NCBI GenBank assembly: GCA_037178625.1
Contig: JAWZXG010000025.1
Location: 248,001-312,000 of the forward strand
DNA length: 64,000 nucleotides
Origin: Skeletonema tropicum
Lineage: Eukaryota; Bacillariophyta; Thalassiosirophyceae; Thalassiosirales; Thalassiosiraceae
Direction: 5' to 3'
The position numbers were made by a program, and so were the translations under genes. This document shows positions 1 to 10,401 of the stretch, one piece after another. Every line of letters starts with the position of its first letter. The stretch's first letter is position 1. Below the pieces are notes generated by a model, which was not told the DNA's origin, made no database searches, and worked only from the letters and a program-made list of their open reading frames with translations.

Positions 1-103
1 AAGTAAGACGTGCATCGACATTGCTCCGATTCCGCACGGCACGGAAGCCCTTACCATTACTACCAACGGTGGATATAACTGGATTTGTGTTGCCAAACTT
101 CAT
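1..103 (-). CDS. ORF1 of HL-1, N-terminal fragment
   Basis: The ATG is at 103 on the minus strand, and the first 34 codons match the start of the ORF1 at 31013-31776 (MKFGNTNPVIST...). The frame is open to the window edge. No family is recognised; see the full copy for description. Confidence 0.5.
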   Translation of the reverse strand, partial: MKFGNTNPVISTVGSNGKGFRAVRNRSNVDARLT

Positions 104-1284
104 TATTTATTCGGACAATGTAGAAATGTGATGATGTAAATGATGCAATGCATAATTTATGAGAGCTGTTGAACGGCTCGACAACGTACAAACTGCCTAC
201 ATAACCGCCGCCAACGCACCAGCGCAATAATCAGCAGAGAACAATGCAATCAATAACCAACCACGTCATGAAGTAAACGAGTTCCTTCGTAAGCTACGTC
301 GGCAACACAAGATCTTGTGGTTCAACACATCGACAACACGTCGACAAAAAGATTCAGCTCAACACAAGACGTCGACGTGGAGTTAAGAACTGACGTATTG
401 ATCAGTACGTGGCCAAAGATCGGCAGTTATTCAAATGCAAACACGTCGGCAACCAACGTCGGCGTCTATTTAGACTTGCATCAATAGACGACTCGGCAGA
501 TAATGTAATTGAGCCAATGTCGACCTGAGTACTTGCTGCATGAACTTAAATACTTTTTTGTTCATTGGATTTTGCCAACACCTGACTTCTGGTACTTTGT
601 GACGTAAGACGATTGGAATCAAGTGTACTAATTCCTTAAGTAACGAAGTTTACCACGTCACTCAGAGAAAAAATTAAGAAAATAGAGGGTGACGGGGATG
701 CACACCGGAAAGAACGAAGAAGCTCATCGACAATCTGACTTAATTAGCCTGGAAAAGTCCTTTTTAGCACAAATCAAGCGATTTTTAGATCTAAATCATA
801 AGATATAGCATCTAAATGACAATGAAAATGGGCATTTCAGCGGGGATAGGAGGGGGGAAAATCCCAACACTTCAAGTTGAAGTTCCGGAAGTAATTTGCT
901 CGCTACTTTGGATCTCCCCGATGGAAAAGATATGCCTTGTACGCTGGCCCACGCCCACGAAACGCCAACAAAACTTACGACCGTTAGAACAATGACAGCT
1001 ACCACGCCTTTTCTCATTCTTGAGACCTTTTGATTCAAATTTTTTGTGGCCTGTCTCCACGCAATTAGAACCGCTGATGAAGGTGGCTAAGCTCCACCGA
1101 AACTCGTAATTAATGAATCATAAAAGTTCGGTTATATTGCTTACTACCATCATCTGGAAAAACTCCTAGCTTGTAATAAGGACTTCGTGGCTTATTGCAT
1201 TCAAGACATTTCTTTTCACATTGATAAAGATTGACAACGTCATTGCAGAGCAACTTTATAGCCGTATTCTATTGTAAAGAGACT

Positions 1285-1321
1285 AATTGGTAAAATTGTG
1301 CACAGCACAATTATACCAATT
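1285..1321. repeat. 17-bp stem hairpin inside Helitron-like left end
   Basis: AATTGGTAAAATTGTGC at 1285-1301 faces GCACAATTATACCAATT at 1305-1321, giving a 17-bp stem with one mismatch and a 3-nt loop. It lies between two copies of a motif whose core is CATTGCAGAGCAACTTTAT. The same hairpin occurs inverted near 29780-29820. Confidence 0.7.
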
Positions 1322-1530
1322 AAGGCCAACGTCATTGCAGAGCAACTTTATAGCCGAATTCCGTTGTATAAAGACTACTGACAAGCCACACAGCAAATGG
1401 CCAACAGCAAGATGACGACACAATACTTTACAGGCCCCGAGGGCCCGCGCTGAACCCGCCACATACACCGCTGCACGCCACCACTATCGCACCATTCTGC
1501 GCGCCCCTGTTTAATAGAGCCGTCAAGATT

Positions 1531-3439
1531 TTGGATGCCAAGTATGAAGCCGCCGATCTAGAAAAGATCGTCGATGAAAATTGCTCTCATCTTTCCAGAA
1601 TGCAGAGACTTCAACTACTCAACTTACTCAAGAAACATGAGAAGATGTTTAGCGGATCTCTCGGTGAATGGAAAGGTGAGGAAGTCCATTTTGAGCTTAA
1701 GCCAGATGTGAAACCGTTCCGTGGTAGACCGTTTGATGTCCCACAGATACACAAAGCAACAATTATGAAAGAACTTCAACGCTTAATTGATATAGGAGTT
1801 CTGGAGCAGGTACAACAAGCAGACTGGCTCAGTCCATCTTTTATTATTCCTAAGTCAGACGGCACAGTCCGCTTCCTCTCCGACTTCCGCCAGCTTAACA
1901 AAGCGCTAGTGCGACGCCCCTTCCCGCTTCCTAAGGTATCGGGTATGTTGCAACAGATGGAAGGCTTTACTTTTGCCTCAGCGATTGATCTCAATATGGG
2001 ATATTACCATTTGAAGCTTGATCTCGAGACGATGAAGATTTGCGCCATTGTATTTCCTTGGGGAATTTACAGGTACAAAAGACTTCCAATGGGAGTTGCT
2101 TGTAGCCCGGACATCTTCCAAAGTAAAATGAGTTCACTCTTTGCTGAGTTGGACTACGTGCAGGCTTACATTGATGATTTGCTCTGCCTATCCAAAGGAA
2201 CCTTTGAAGACCACCTGGAGAAACTCGACGTGGTATTACAAAAATTATGCGACGCTGGTCTGCAAGTCAACGCAGGCCAAAAGTAAATTCGCAGCCGTAG
2301 AGATTGATTACCTTGGGTATCATCTCACCAAACAAGGAATTGCACCACAACATTCCAAAGTCGCCGCTATCCTTGCTCTCAAACCACCTCGTAACGTGAA
2401 AGATCTTCGACGTTGCCTCGGTATTATTCAGTATTACCGTGACCTGTGGGTGTCAAGAACACAGCTCCTCGCTCCACTCACTGATCTAGTTGGAGAATGT
2501 GGAACCACTAAACGCTCTACCAAAAAGAAGCCGCCGTGGCGGTGGGAGCAGGTTCATCAGGATGCTTTTGATGAGATCAAGAAGGTAATCGCCCGAGATG
2601 TTATCCTGGCCTACCCAAACTTCGGTGAAGAGTTCACTATCTTTACTGATGCTTCAACTCGCCAGCTTGGGGGAGTGATTACGCAAAATAACCGTCCCAT
2701 TGCCTTTTTCAGCCGGAAGTTAACTGCCGCGCAAATGAAGTACACTGTGACGGAACTTGAATTGCTTTCTATCGTCGAACTCTTGAAAGAATTCAAAGGT
2801 ATGCTGCTTGGACAGAAGCTGGTGATTTATACAGATCATCAGAATCTCGTTCGAGATAGCTTAGGCAGCACCTCTGACAGAGTGCAGAGATGGAATCTAC
2901 TCCTCAATGAGTATGGAGCCGACATTAGGTACATCAAGGGTGTTGATAATACCGTTGCTGATGCCATTAGTCGATTAGATTATTGCCCAAAAATCAACCC
3001 TCATCCAGAAGACGAACTCGACAGCAAAGGGAACTTCAGGTCGGAATATTCTCACCGCAAGTGGAATAAGCTGGTCTCTCTCTTCTCTCATTATCAAAAC
3101 GATGATGAGTGTGTTCTGGATAGAGAAGATGTGATAGAGCCAAAGGATTGCATGTCACATGTGTTTGCAAATTCAGCAGCCGATGACGAGGAAATTTACC
3201 CAGTCACCGTCAAGGAGATAGCAGATGCCCAACGGGAAGATCCAAAGATGAAGCACATTTTCGAACGGCCGGGTGCCGACAGTCGTAATCAGAAGATGAT
3301 CATAGACGACACTGTTGTCTTGGTTCGAAAGGACAGACCTTCGGCTCGTCCGAAGCTCATCATCCCTGAGAAGCTGCAATCTAAAGTTCTTATGTGGTAT
3401 CGGTGTGTGATAATGGTTCTGAATTCGAACTGCATCTGA
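1531..3439 (+). pseudogene. Gypsy-1 pol (RT-RNase H) pseudogene
   Basis: The first frame, 1531-2286, carries reverse transcriptase up to the YIDD catalytic box near 2168. An extra G at about 2275 shifts the frame, and 2287-3439 then carries the rest of RT, the RNase H start (TDAS box near 2645) and the linker. The frame ends in integrase sequence joined wrongly by the deletion at 3399. In a living element the product would be a polyprotein making cDNA from element RNA. The frameshift and deletion make it non-functional. Confidence 0.9.
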
Positions 3440-4007
3440 AGGATCTGTGTGAACAGTATCAGATTGGACGTAAGCCGACTACCAGTAAGAATCCGCAAGC
3501 TAATGCGATTTTAGAACGAGTTCACGAGTCTTTAACGACATGCTCCGCACCTCGGGCCTCGACGACGATGATACCGTCGATGGCCACCGAATTGACCAAT
3601 TTATCACAAATGCTGCATGGGCAATTCGATCTACTTACCACACCGTGCTCAAGGCTACTCCTGGTGAAGCAATTTTTGGACGCGATATGTTATTTGACAT
3701 TCCGTTCGTCGCTGACTGGAGTGAGATAGGTCGCCGCCGACAAGAGCTCGTGGACAGGAACAACGCCAGAGAAAACAAAAGGCGTCTCCCATACGACTAT
3801 GTTCCAGGGAGTAAGTGCTTGATCATCAGTGAGATCAATGGTGAAAAGCAGCGCAAAGCTTTAGACAAGAATGAGGGACCGTATGTGGTCACAAATGTCT
3901 TTACTAATGGTACTGTCCGTATTCAACGTGGTTCCGTCAATGAACGAATCAATATCCGACGACTTACCCCCTTCTTTGAGGCAGAAGAAGCCAACGATGC
4001 AAGTTAG
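3400..4007 (+). pseudogene. Gypsy-1 integrase C-terminal remnant
   Basis: The sequence retains the second catalytic Asp region (CDNGSEF) and the Glu-bearing segment (ILERVH), now in different frames because of a 1-bp loss near 3526. The last 155 codons, 3540-4007, match the Gypsy-2 C-terminus at 37329-37796. They are rich in basic residues, as in gypsy integrase tails. Confidence 0.85.
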
Positions 4008-4307
4008 AATGAATAACTTGGGGGAGTGTACAGCTTTCATAACCTAGAAATTAGAAGAATTATTCCAACACATCAACACTATTTCATACTAGACAACAGT
4101 TGATTTGATCAAAACCTATCATAAGCTTACACACACGTCAGCCTTGGCTTCTCGTGTCTTTTGTCGCAAACCAGTCTTACAGTCTTACGCGTACACGTCA
4201 CCGGTATTCAAGTAAATACCGTACGCACTCCTCTATGAGAGTAATTTTTCCCACAGGGTTTTTCTCTCACTGAGCCCACTGTTAAATCCAAACAGCACGG
4301 GGGAGAG

Positions 4308-4646
4308 TGTAATAGTCAAGTAGCATACTACCTTTAGGTACGTATGTATCTGTGACCATACGGATATGTGCTCGCTAAGCTATCGCTTATCGAGATCTCT
4401 ATGCCTGACGCATGCCGCCTGGGATTCTGACTACGTGGAAGTAGTCAGCCTCGTGAATCGTTACTAAGGTTCTACGTCTTGGAATTAGTACGATTCTGTC
4501 CTGTAGCTCTGAGTCACTCATCTTCCATGAGCAAGCTCAACCGCTAGCAGCAGCTCTCTCCTTCGAAGAGCTCACAACTACTCCAAATACGTAAATTAAT
4601 ACTGTATTCATCGTCGTTGTCATTACACATCTATTAGCCTGTGTCA
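4308..4646 (+). repeat. Gypsy-1 3' LTR (339 bp)
   Basis: The LTR starts TGTAATAG, ends GTGTCA and has the same length as both Gypsy-2 LTRs. It is preceded by the purine tract GGGGGAGAG. Several substitutions separate it from the Gypsy-2 LTRs, for example near 4366, 4402, 4430 and 4514. The paired 5' LTR is outside the window, so the target duplication cannot be checked. Confidence 0.9.
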
Positions 4647-4743
4647 TCGCCTTTATTGATGCACGTTCCAACCACGACAACATGAACTCTTTGTTGTTTT
4701 CCTACGCTTCTAACACCACTGCTGTGCCTCGCCTGACAATAGC

Positions 4744-5167
4744 TGTCACATGAGTACGAATTACGCTTGTGTATCGGATCTATTTCGGGATATGCATCTT
4801 ATTTTATGGATGTGGGTCTTCTTTGGAGAATTCTGTTCGTCACCAGATGCATCGGTATTCGGTATCTGACGACGCGTCATCACTTTTGAAGAGATCTTTT
4901 TGACAGCTGCTTGTCTCCATCACCATGGCGATCTACCGTCTAGTAGCGCTCACTCTTTTTCTCTTTAATTTAATTCTTTACGTTATTTATCGGCCTTTGG
5001 CTTATATATGTATTGTACACTTCGTTAGTCGAGTTGGGTTGTAAACATATCTATCTACTGAAGATAGACGCCCACATTTGATAGTTGAGTGAGTAACCGT
5101 ATCTGTGGAATAACCGTGCTTGTTTATTATTGCAGATGACTACTTCTCACTTTTCTATCTTGTGATA
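4744..5167 (+). repeat. 5' LTR of short copia-derived element
   Basis: 424 bp, with no difference from 6079-6502 that I noticed. It is followed by GATTAACAGTCTCG, the region where a primer-binding site would lie; no tRNA complement was recognised. Confidence 0.9.
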
Positions 5168-5451
5168 GATTAACAGTCTCGTGAGAGAAACCCGGCTTAG
5201 TCATCCGAAGCTATTTCATTTCCGCCGGAGTTGTGGAGTGATAATTGATTAAGCACAGGTCCTTACCTACTGAGATATTCGTTCGATTACAATAGAAGGG
5301 TATTCATTGTTGGGGGTCCGGCAGTGATAGACTGGAGCTAGCGGAATAGCTTTAGAGACATCAAGTACTAGTTCACCACAGAAGCGGGTGAAAGGATTTA
5401 ATTGCAATCCGTCCGTGAGATCGATTCGAACACCGTGAATAGTCACTCAAA

Positions 5452-6054
5452 ATGACTTCTACTCGGAATAATTCCGATTCTTTGTTGACACATGTCGTTT
5501 CGGTCATCCTCGACGACAAGATTCCCATCAGAGCATGCCTATCTAGCCTCGGTTTCACCACCTATCGTGAGCTTATTGGTTTGATGAAGGATCACAACAA
5601 GGTCAATAGCCTTAAATGGCGGAACGGTTCTAACGATGAAGATCTACCGGATCATATCAAGGAACAACTCAAGATGCCTATTCAGGCGAAGATTCATGAG
5701 ATGATTATTATTTATCAAGATCTATCACCAACTCCATGGGAACAATCATGGGGAGCAATCATTTTGAACTGGATATACTTATGGGGAGCACTTACTTCGC
5801 ATTTATTATCAAGTTGGGTAGTATCAAACTCGGTACATCTATGGGGAGCACATACTTTGCATTCATTACCAAGTTGGATGGTATCAATTGTCTTCAAGTT
5901 TCTGTTCGTACGTTGCCGAGTCACCGTACATTATTTTCTTTTGGTATTGAGAACTATTATGTACTCATGCCTCGATCGATGGGAAATGTCCCATTTATCT
6001 TCCGCACGAAGGATGTCGAATTTTCCGTCTTCTCTTTCAAGATCTGTTTTATGA
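5452..6054 (+). CDS. Copia Gag N-terminal fragment
   Basis: The first about 95 codons (MTSTRNNSDSLLTHVV..., WRNGSN...) resemble the start of CoDi-type copia Gag from memory: a short acidic start, a helical segment with DD and an LKWR-like motif. After about 5740 the frame passes into a stretch with three copies of ATGGGGAGCA spaced 40-60 bp apart. It no longer resembles Gag there and runs into the 3' part without a zinc knuckle. In the full element Gag would coat the RNA; this truncated product probably cannot. Confidence 0.5.
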   Translation: MTSTRNNSDSLLTHVVSVILDDKIPIRACLSSLGFTTYRELIGLMKDHNKVNSLKWRNGSNDEDLPDHIKEQLKMPIQAKIHEMIIIYQDLSPTPWEQSWGAIILNWIYLWGALTSHLLSSWVVSNSVHLWGAHTLHSLPSWMVSIVFKFLFVRCRVTVHYFLLVLRTIMYSCLDRWEMSHLSSARRMSNFPSSLSRSVL

Positions 6055-6078
6055 TACCCAAAGCTAATTGCAGGGGAG

Positions 6079-6502
6079 TGTCACATGAGTACGAATTACG
6101 CTTGTGTATCGGATCTATTTCGGGATATGCATCTTATTTTATGGATGTGGGTCTTCTTTGGAGAATTCTGTTCGTCACCAGATGCATCGGTATTCGGTAT
6201 CTGACGACGCGTCATCACTTTTGAAGAGATCTTTTTGACAGCTGCTTGTCTCCATCACCATGGCGATCTACCGTCTAGTAGCGCTCACTCTTTTTCTCTT
6301 TAATTTAATTCTTTACGTTATTTATCGGCCTTTGGCTTATATATGTATTGTACACTTCGTTAGTCGAGTTGGGTTGTAAACATATCTATCTACTGAAGAT
6401 AGACGCCCACATTTGATAGTTGAGTGAGTAACCGTATCTGTGGAATAACCGTGCTTGTTTATTATTGCAGATGACTACTTCTCACTTTTCTATCTTGTGA
6501 TA
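6079..6502 (+). repeat. 3' LTR of short copia-derived element
   Basis: Direct repeat of 4744-5167. It is preceded by the purine tract CAGGGGAG (6071-6078), a plausible polypurine tract, and followed by the target copy ATAGC. Confidence 0.9.
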
Positions 6503-6507
6503 ATAGC

Positions 6508-7622
6508 AAAGCAAACATTTGAAGCGCAATCATTTGATAGAGGGATTCCATCCGTAGCCGTAGCTTCTCCAGCGAGCCTGATGGCTGCGAAGCATTTCTT
6601 TGATGAGCAGTCGAAGCTCTTCGACAGAGGCAATCCATCCACAGACTTGATTTCGACTGGGTTGGCCAAGGCTGGTTTGGTTCATGAAGAGGCTCGATGC
6701 ATCTTCAACTGTCGTTGCGGACAAATGCAATGTTGGGTTCGCAAGCATCTGGGAGGTTATCCCTATCTGTGTCAAGATTTAAAGGGCTATCCCTTACTAT
6801 CTACCAGCTGCTTCCATCCCACTACGATCAGACTTGAGGCGATGTATCCTGATCTTGGTACATCTTATGTTCTAATAGAGGACACCTATTGGGGGACGGC
6901 TACTGACGGAGATATTTGCATCCATCGTTGGCAACGACCGCATTGTGCATTTAATTATGAGCCTGCTTGCAAGTGGTACAGCGCTGTCAACTTCCTTCCA
7001 ACAGCAATTGATATTCGTCAGCCTCTCCGCCTTCCCTTTGGTGATGACAACGATAAACACAATGATGTTGGTTTTGCAACAAATGAAGTGTTAGAGCACA
7101 AGACTGTTCATGAGGTTGGGGAGTGTGCGTACTTGACTGCTGTCAGTTCTTATGTACTTATTTCTTCGGCAAATGTGCAATATTTGAAGAGAGCTGGTAA
7201 TATTGATGGGGGATGTTTCATGGTGATGATTACTGATGGGGGAAGATTGATCGGATGGAATATCACTGGCTACATATCTGATAGCAACAACGTCAGTGGA
7301 AGATTGGAGACGGATGATTTAGTTGGGAAGAAAGATGGGGAGCTAGGACAAAAAGAGGTGGAACTTGGAGATAATGCCATCGATATTGTTGGATACGTTG
7401 ATGATACTGGTCAGGAGGTGACCTTGATTGATCGTTGCGACGCATGTGCGCCTGTTTCCGTTGAAGACGGTGATTATCTTGCTTCGCAAGTGGAACGGCA
7501 CTCAGAGTTCGATGACTGCTCTATTCAAGACATCGAGGTGGCACCTACTTTTATGCACGCATGTGGAGAGGATCTCGTGTTGTCATCATTAACGGTTGAC
7601 AAGGTGGTGATACGCAAGAGTG
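6508..7622 (+). CDS. Copia-1 gag/pol-region open frame, partial
   Basis: This is an open frame of about 370 codons that begins upstream of the short element (4649-4738: ...FIDARSNHDNMN...) and resumes at 6508 in phase. It contains FFDEQSKLFDRGN and a Cys-rich patch CIFNCRCGQMQC near 6695-6730, followed by acidic sequence. The motif FDEQSKLFDRGN fits copia Gag of diatoms as I recall them; the remainder is unassigned. The frame is cut at 7622 by the Helitron-like element HL-2. Long openness suggests recent death or unusual constraint. Confidence 0.4.
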
Positions 7623-8497
7623 ATCGGCCCTCAGGGCCCCTGTTCATGGAGCGCAGAGCAGCGTAATAGGGGGCCGCAGGTGCCCTTCTATTACAGGTAG
7701 GAAATTCAGAATTATTCAGCCAAAATTTTCTACAGGGTTTAAGGGAGGAATCAGTATATGTGCTTTTTAGTGAGAAGGTTTACCTGGATGACACGTAGAG
7801 TCCTCAGTAGAGACTACCAGCGTAGAATCTGTATGTGTTCCTACGTAGAAAGCGAGAAGTACCTGTTGAAAGCAAGAAATTGACTGTACTAAAGCCGCTT
7901 TTTGAGCATCTAAATTATTCTGTACGAGAAAGAAATACAGGTTTTGCACTGGTGTTAGTCGATTTAGTTGTCTTATTTCTTCGTTGCGAGAAATTGACTT
8001 TTTTTGTAAATCTGTGAGGTGAACAATTTTGCTAATCACATAGCAGATGCCTACCCTGAGAAATAATCACTTGGGGTCTCATAATCTTTCTTCTCCTCCT
8101 CCACTTTTTGTTTGGTTTGGTGATGATTTTTGTAATCCTGTTCGTCAGATCCCTCCTATCTCGAATGAAGTCTCCCTTCATTGCTGTTGCGTACGTTGTT
8201 TTAGTGGATCCTCCAACTTTCTCTTGTTGTACCTGTTCTTCGTCTGCTCTGCCTTTCGCTTCCTTTTTTAAAATTGTGCGGTGCACATTTTTACAAATTT
8301 ACTACTACGTGTTTGATTGTCGTCTGCTCCACTTTCCCCCATAAGTGTGTTACCCTCTTACCCTCTTCGCTCGCTTCTTTAAAATTGTGCAGTGCACATT
8401 TTTAAAAATTTTTTTGTTGAGTGAATTGTGCAGTGAACGATTTTGCTTTTCCCTCTTGAATAGACTTACTAAGTAGCTGCAGAAAAGAGATTGCCAT

Positions 8498-8560
8498 CCC
8501 CGGGGATCGAACCCGGTGCCACACAAACTCACATGCACACTGAAACCAACTACACCAAGG
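8498..8560 (-). repeat. tRNA-derived module (SINE head or tRNA pseudogene)
   Basis: The minus strand carries a Pol III A box (TGGTGTAGTTGG, 8546-8557) and B box (GGTTCGATCCC, 8503-8513) at tRNA-like spacing. The T stem-loop CCGGG-TTCGATC-CCCGG is perfect. The 7-bp acceptor stem does not pair, so a functional tRNA is unlikely. Confidence 0.6.
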
Positions 8561-8620
8561 GGTCATCACTGTCACGTTGGCACAAATATATAATAAATAA
8601 TATATGAGAATTCTATGCTA

Positions 8621-8652
8621 GGAATCGAACCCCTCTTTAACCAACTACACCA
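8621..8652 (-). repeat. Second, shortened tRNA-like module
   Basis: The A box TGGTGTAGTTGG (8641-8652) and B box GGTTCGATTCC (8621-8631) lie only 9 bp apart on the minus strand. The D-arm to anticodon part has been lost. It is probably a deleted SINE or tRNA relic. Confidence 0.45.
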
Positions 8653-8937
8653 ACACTACCTACATCATTGCAGAGCAACTTCATAGCCGAATTCCGTTGT
8701 AAAAAGACTACTAACAAACCAAACTGCAAATGGCCGACTGCAAAATGGCACAATACTCGACAGGCCCCGAGGGCCCGCGCTGAACCCGCCACAGGCACCA
8801 CCACTCCACCACTCTCGCCACATTCTGCGCGCCCCTGTTTATAATGATGACAGGAGCATCTTTCGATTGGCGGTTGCAGCATTTGGACAGGATTACTGCT
8901 CCTCGGCGCTTGGATTTCAAAAGGCTATTGCTCCGCA

Positions 8938-10401
8938 GTGATTGGATTTGGAAAGTACTCTTTGCAGCCACGTAATTTTGGAACCAGTGTGACGTTCATT
9001 GAGTTTATTGAAGATCTTGGACGACTTGTGACGGGCGTCGATCCCACTGCTGGAGCTGCATATATGCAGGTCATGCCTCGCATCAACATACATTACTCCA
9101 ACTGTGTTGCCCGTAATGATGGGGGAGAGATGATGCGGAGACTGTTTGACTCATTTGGCGCGGACATCATGCATGAAAGCCAGCACGACAAGAAGACTTC
9201 TGGTTGTGATGGGACTCTGATTGTCAAACTACTTTCACGATGGGGAGCTGCATCTGGTAATATTACGGTACCTTGGATGGGTTCGATGGGACGCAACGAT
9301 TCTGACTACTCAACGTTAAAGTTTATTAGATTATGGGATAGTAAGATACTATTGGAGGAGGTATTGGCCAAGGAAAAGTTATTGAGAAAGAAAATCGTTG
9401 GAGATATCACGTACGATAAGCACTCTTGGGGAGTAGATTTCACGCCGACCGAGATGATGATAAAGCGTATGGTCAACGACAATGATAGAAATATTGTGGG
9501 AACCGCTGTAATGACGTTGTCCAGCTTCCGTGCACAACCAAGGAAAGGTCATCTCGATAGGATCAAGAGAGTCTATGGGTATCTCTGCAAGATGAGGAAT
9601 GGAGACATTCGGTACAAGACTGATATGCCTGTTATCTCAGGTTTCGATTTCCTCAAAAGGGATTGGCCCAGTACGCCCTATGCCAGAACTCGCGAGGAGT
9701 ACTCCAAGAATCCTCCACCAGCTTGTGGGAAGCCTGTCTTGATGACTAGTTTTGTGGATGCCAACCTAATGCATGATATTCGCAGTGGAAAATCTGTCAC
9801 AGGCGCACTTCACTTCCTCAATAAGACTCCTTTTGATTGGTTTTCGAAGAAGCAGAATACTGTCGAAACAGCTACGTACAGATCCGAGAACAACGCAGCG
9901 GGAACAGCTATCAGGCAAATCAGGGCTAACAAGACCCTCCTTCAGTTCCTCGGAGTACCTTTGCATGGAACCCCGATTCTACTATTGGGTGACAATGAGT
10001 CTTTAGTGTCAAGTGGAGTTAATCCTGACTTCAAGAATCGCAAGAGGCATTTGGTATTATCATACCATTACATCCGTGAGAATGTAGCAGTTGGTTGCAT
10101 CAGGTTTGCGAATTTTGGGTCATCTATCTTGGGATCCATTGCGAAGTTAGTTCAAATCATTGAGGATTCTCAAAGCGGGCTCAAGGCGAAAGTTGGAGAT
10201 CTTCTTGGACATCAGGTACCTCGGAACTATCAACGAGACGAAGGTATTGATCGAGAAAATGGGGAGATCAAATGGCAGGATACGAAGAATCTGAAATGTA
10301 ACAACTTGGAGACATTTGCTGAAGAGAGAAATTATTCTACAACATTGCACTCGACGGATACAAGAAGGCTACACTCCACAAACTCAAGTTGGATGCGTTG
10401 A
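8938..10401 (+). CDS. Copia-1 pol C-terminal part (RT tail and RNase H)
   Basis: 487 codons from a GTG at 8938; the frame is open from about 8851 and the true start is unknown. VMTLSSFRAQPRKGHLDRIKRVYGYL (from about 9510) is the end of a copia reverse transcriptase. SFVDANLMHD (near 9750) starts RNase H, with KQNTVETATY and LLLGDNESLVSS supplying the later acidic sites, then KRHLVLSYHYIREN. The usual closing motif (NPADILSKHWG) is replaced by unrelated residues. It would normally degrade the RNA of the RNA-DNA hybrid. It overlaps the next frame by 13 bp. Confidence 0.65.
   Translation: MIGFGKYSLQPRNFGTSVTFIEFIEDLGRLVTGVDPTAGAAYMQVMPRINIHYSNCVARNDGGEMMRRLFDSFGADIMHESQHDKKTSGCDGTLIVKLLSRWGAASGNITVPWMGSMGRNDSDYSTLKFIRLWDSKILLEEVLAKEKLLRKKIVGDITYDKHSWGVDFTPTEMMIKRMVNDNDRNIVGTAVMTLSSFRAQPRKGHLDRIKRVYGYLCKMRNGDIRYKTDMPVISGFDFLKRDWPSTPYARTREEYSKNPPPACGKPVLMTSFVDANLMHDIRSGKSVTGALHFLNKTPFDWFSKKQNTVETATYRSENNAAGTAIRQIRANKTLLQFLGVPLHGTPILLLGDNESLVSSGVNPDFKNRKRHLVLSYHYIRENVAVGCIRFANFGSSILGSIAKLVQIIEDSQSGLKAKVGDLLGHQVPRNYQRDEGIDRENGEIKWQDTKNLKCNNLETFAEERNYSTTLHSTDTRRLHSTNSSWMR

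Larger units (their letters stand above)
1..1513 (-). mobile_element. Helitron-like element HL-1, left end, truncated by window
   Basis: This is the reverse complement of 29586-31117, nearly identical by eye; the main difference is a short insertion in the other copy near 30200. Its outer terminus reads ...GCGCCCCTGTTTA at 1513, and the same terminus occurs at 8841 and, inverted, at 29586. About 70 bp inside lies GGCCCCGAGGGCC, a self-complementary GC hairpin common to the family. The element lies inside Gypsy-1 pol, which resumes at 1514. The remainder, including any helicase, lies left of the window. The Helitron-like label rests on the helicase exons in the 29586 copy and is an inference. 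Confidence 0.75.
1514..4646 (+). mobile_element. Gypsy-1, 3' part of a Ty3/gypsy element with 3' LTR
   Basis: This part aligns to the pol and 3' end of Gypsy-2 (from 19711, ending 38435) at very high identity. It carries a +1 frameshift near 2275, three separate 3-bp deletions (near 2874, 2990 and 3204), a deletion of about 440 bp at 3399 that removes the integrase zinc-binding region and first catalytic Asp, and a 1-bp deletion near 3526. Its 5' half is replaced by HL-1 and lies outside the window. It is therefore a dead copy. It is inserted in the copia-type relic, which continues at 4647. Confidence 0.9.
4744..6502 (+). mobile_element. Short non-autonomous copia-derived LTR element, TSD ATAGC
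   Basis: Two direct 424-bp LTRs (4744-5167 and 6079-6502) flank a 911-bp interior. They begin TGTCACA and end TGTGATA, so the 3' dinucleotide is TA rather than the usual CA. The 5-bp target duplication ATAGC is exact (4739-4743 and 6503-6507). The interior keeps only a Gag N-terminus and a purine tract CAGGGGAG just before the 3' LTR. RT, RNase H and integrase are absent, so it must have been mobilised in trans, like TRIM or LARD elements. Confidence 0.92.
7623..8841 (-). mobile_element. Helitron-like non-autonomous element HL-2 (1.2 kb)
   Basis: Read on the minus strand it starts TAAACAGGGGCGCGC (same as 29586) and ends GAGGGCCGAT (same as 33499 and 26267). The left 190 bp match HL-1 and HL-3, and the right 650 bp match the 32750-33499 end of HL-3; the coding middle is missing. 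It contains four copies of a palindrome around GTGCAGTGCAC (near 8016, 8272, 8381 and 8421) and two tRNA-like modules. No target duplication is obvious. Confidence 0.75.

Noticed and set aside
5736..5900. Trp-Gly (WG) repeats as an Argonaute hook
   Set aside because: The WG dipeptides come from the repeated DNA word ATGGGGAGCA, which occurs in every phase in other frames, so it is not a protein-level signal.
8498..8560. A functional minus-strand tRNA gene
   Set aside because: A and B boxes and T arm are good, but the acceptor stem does not pair and a second, shortened copy lies next to it, so a SINE or tRNA relic fits better.
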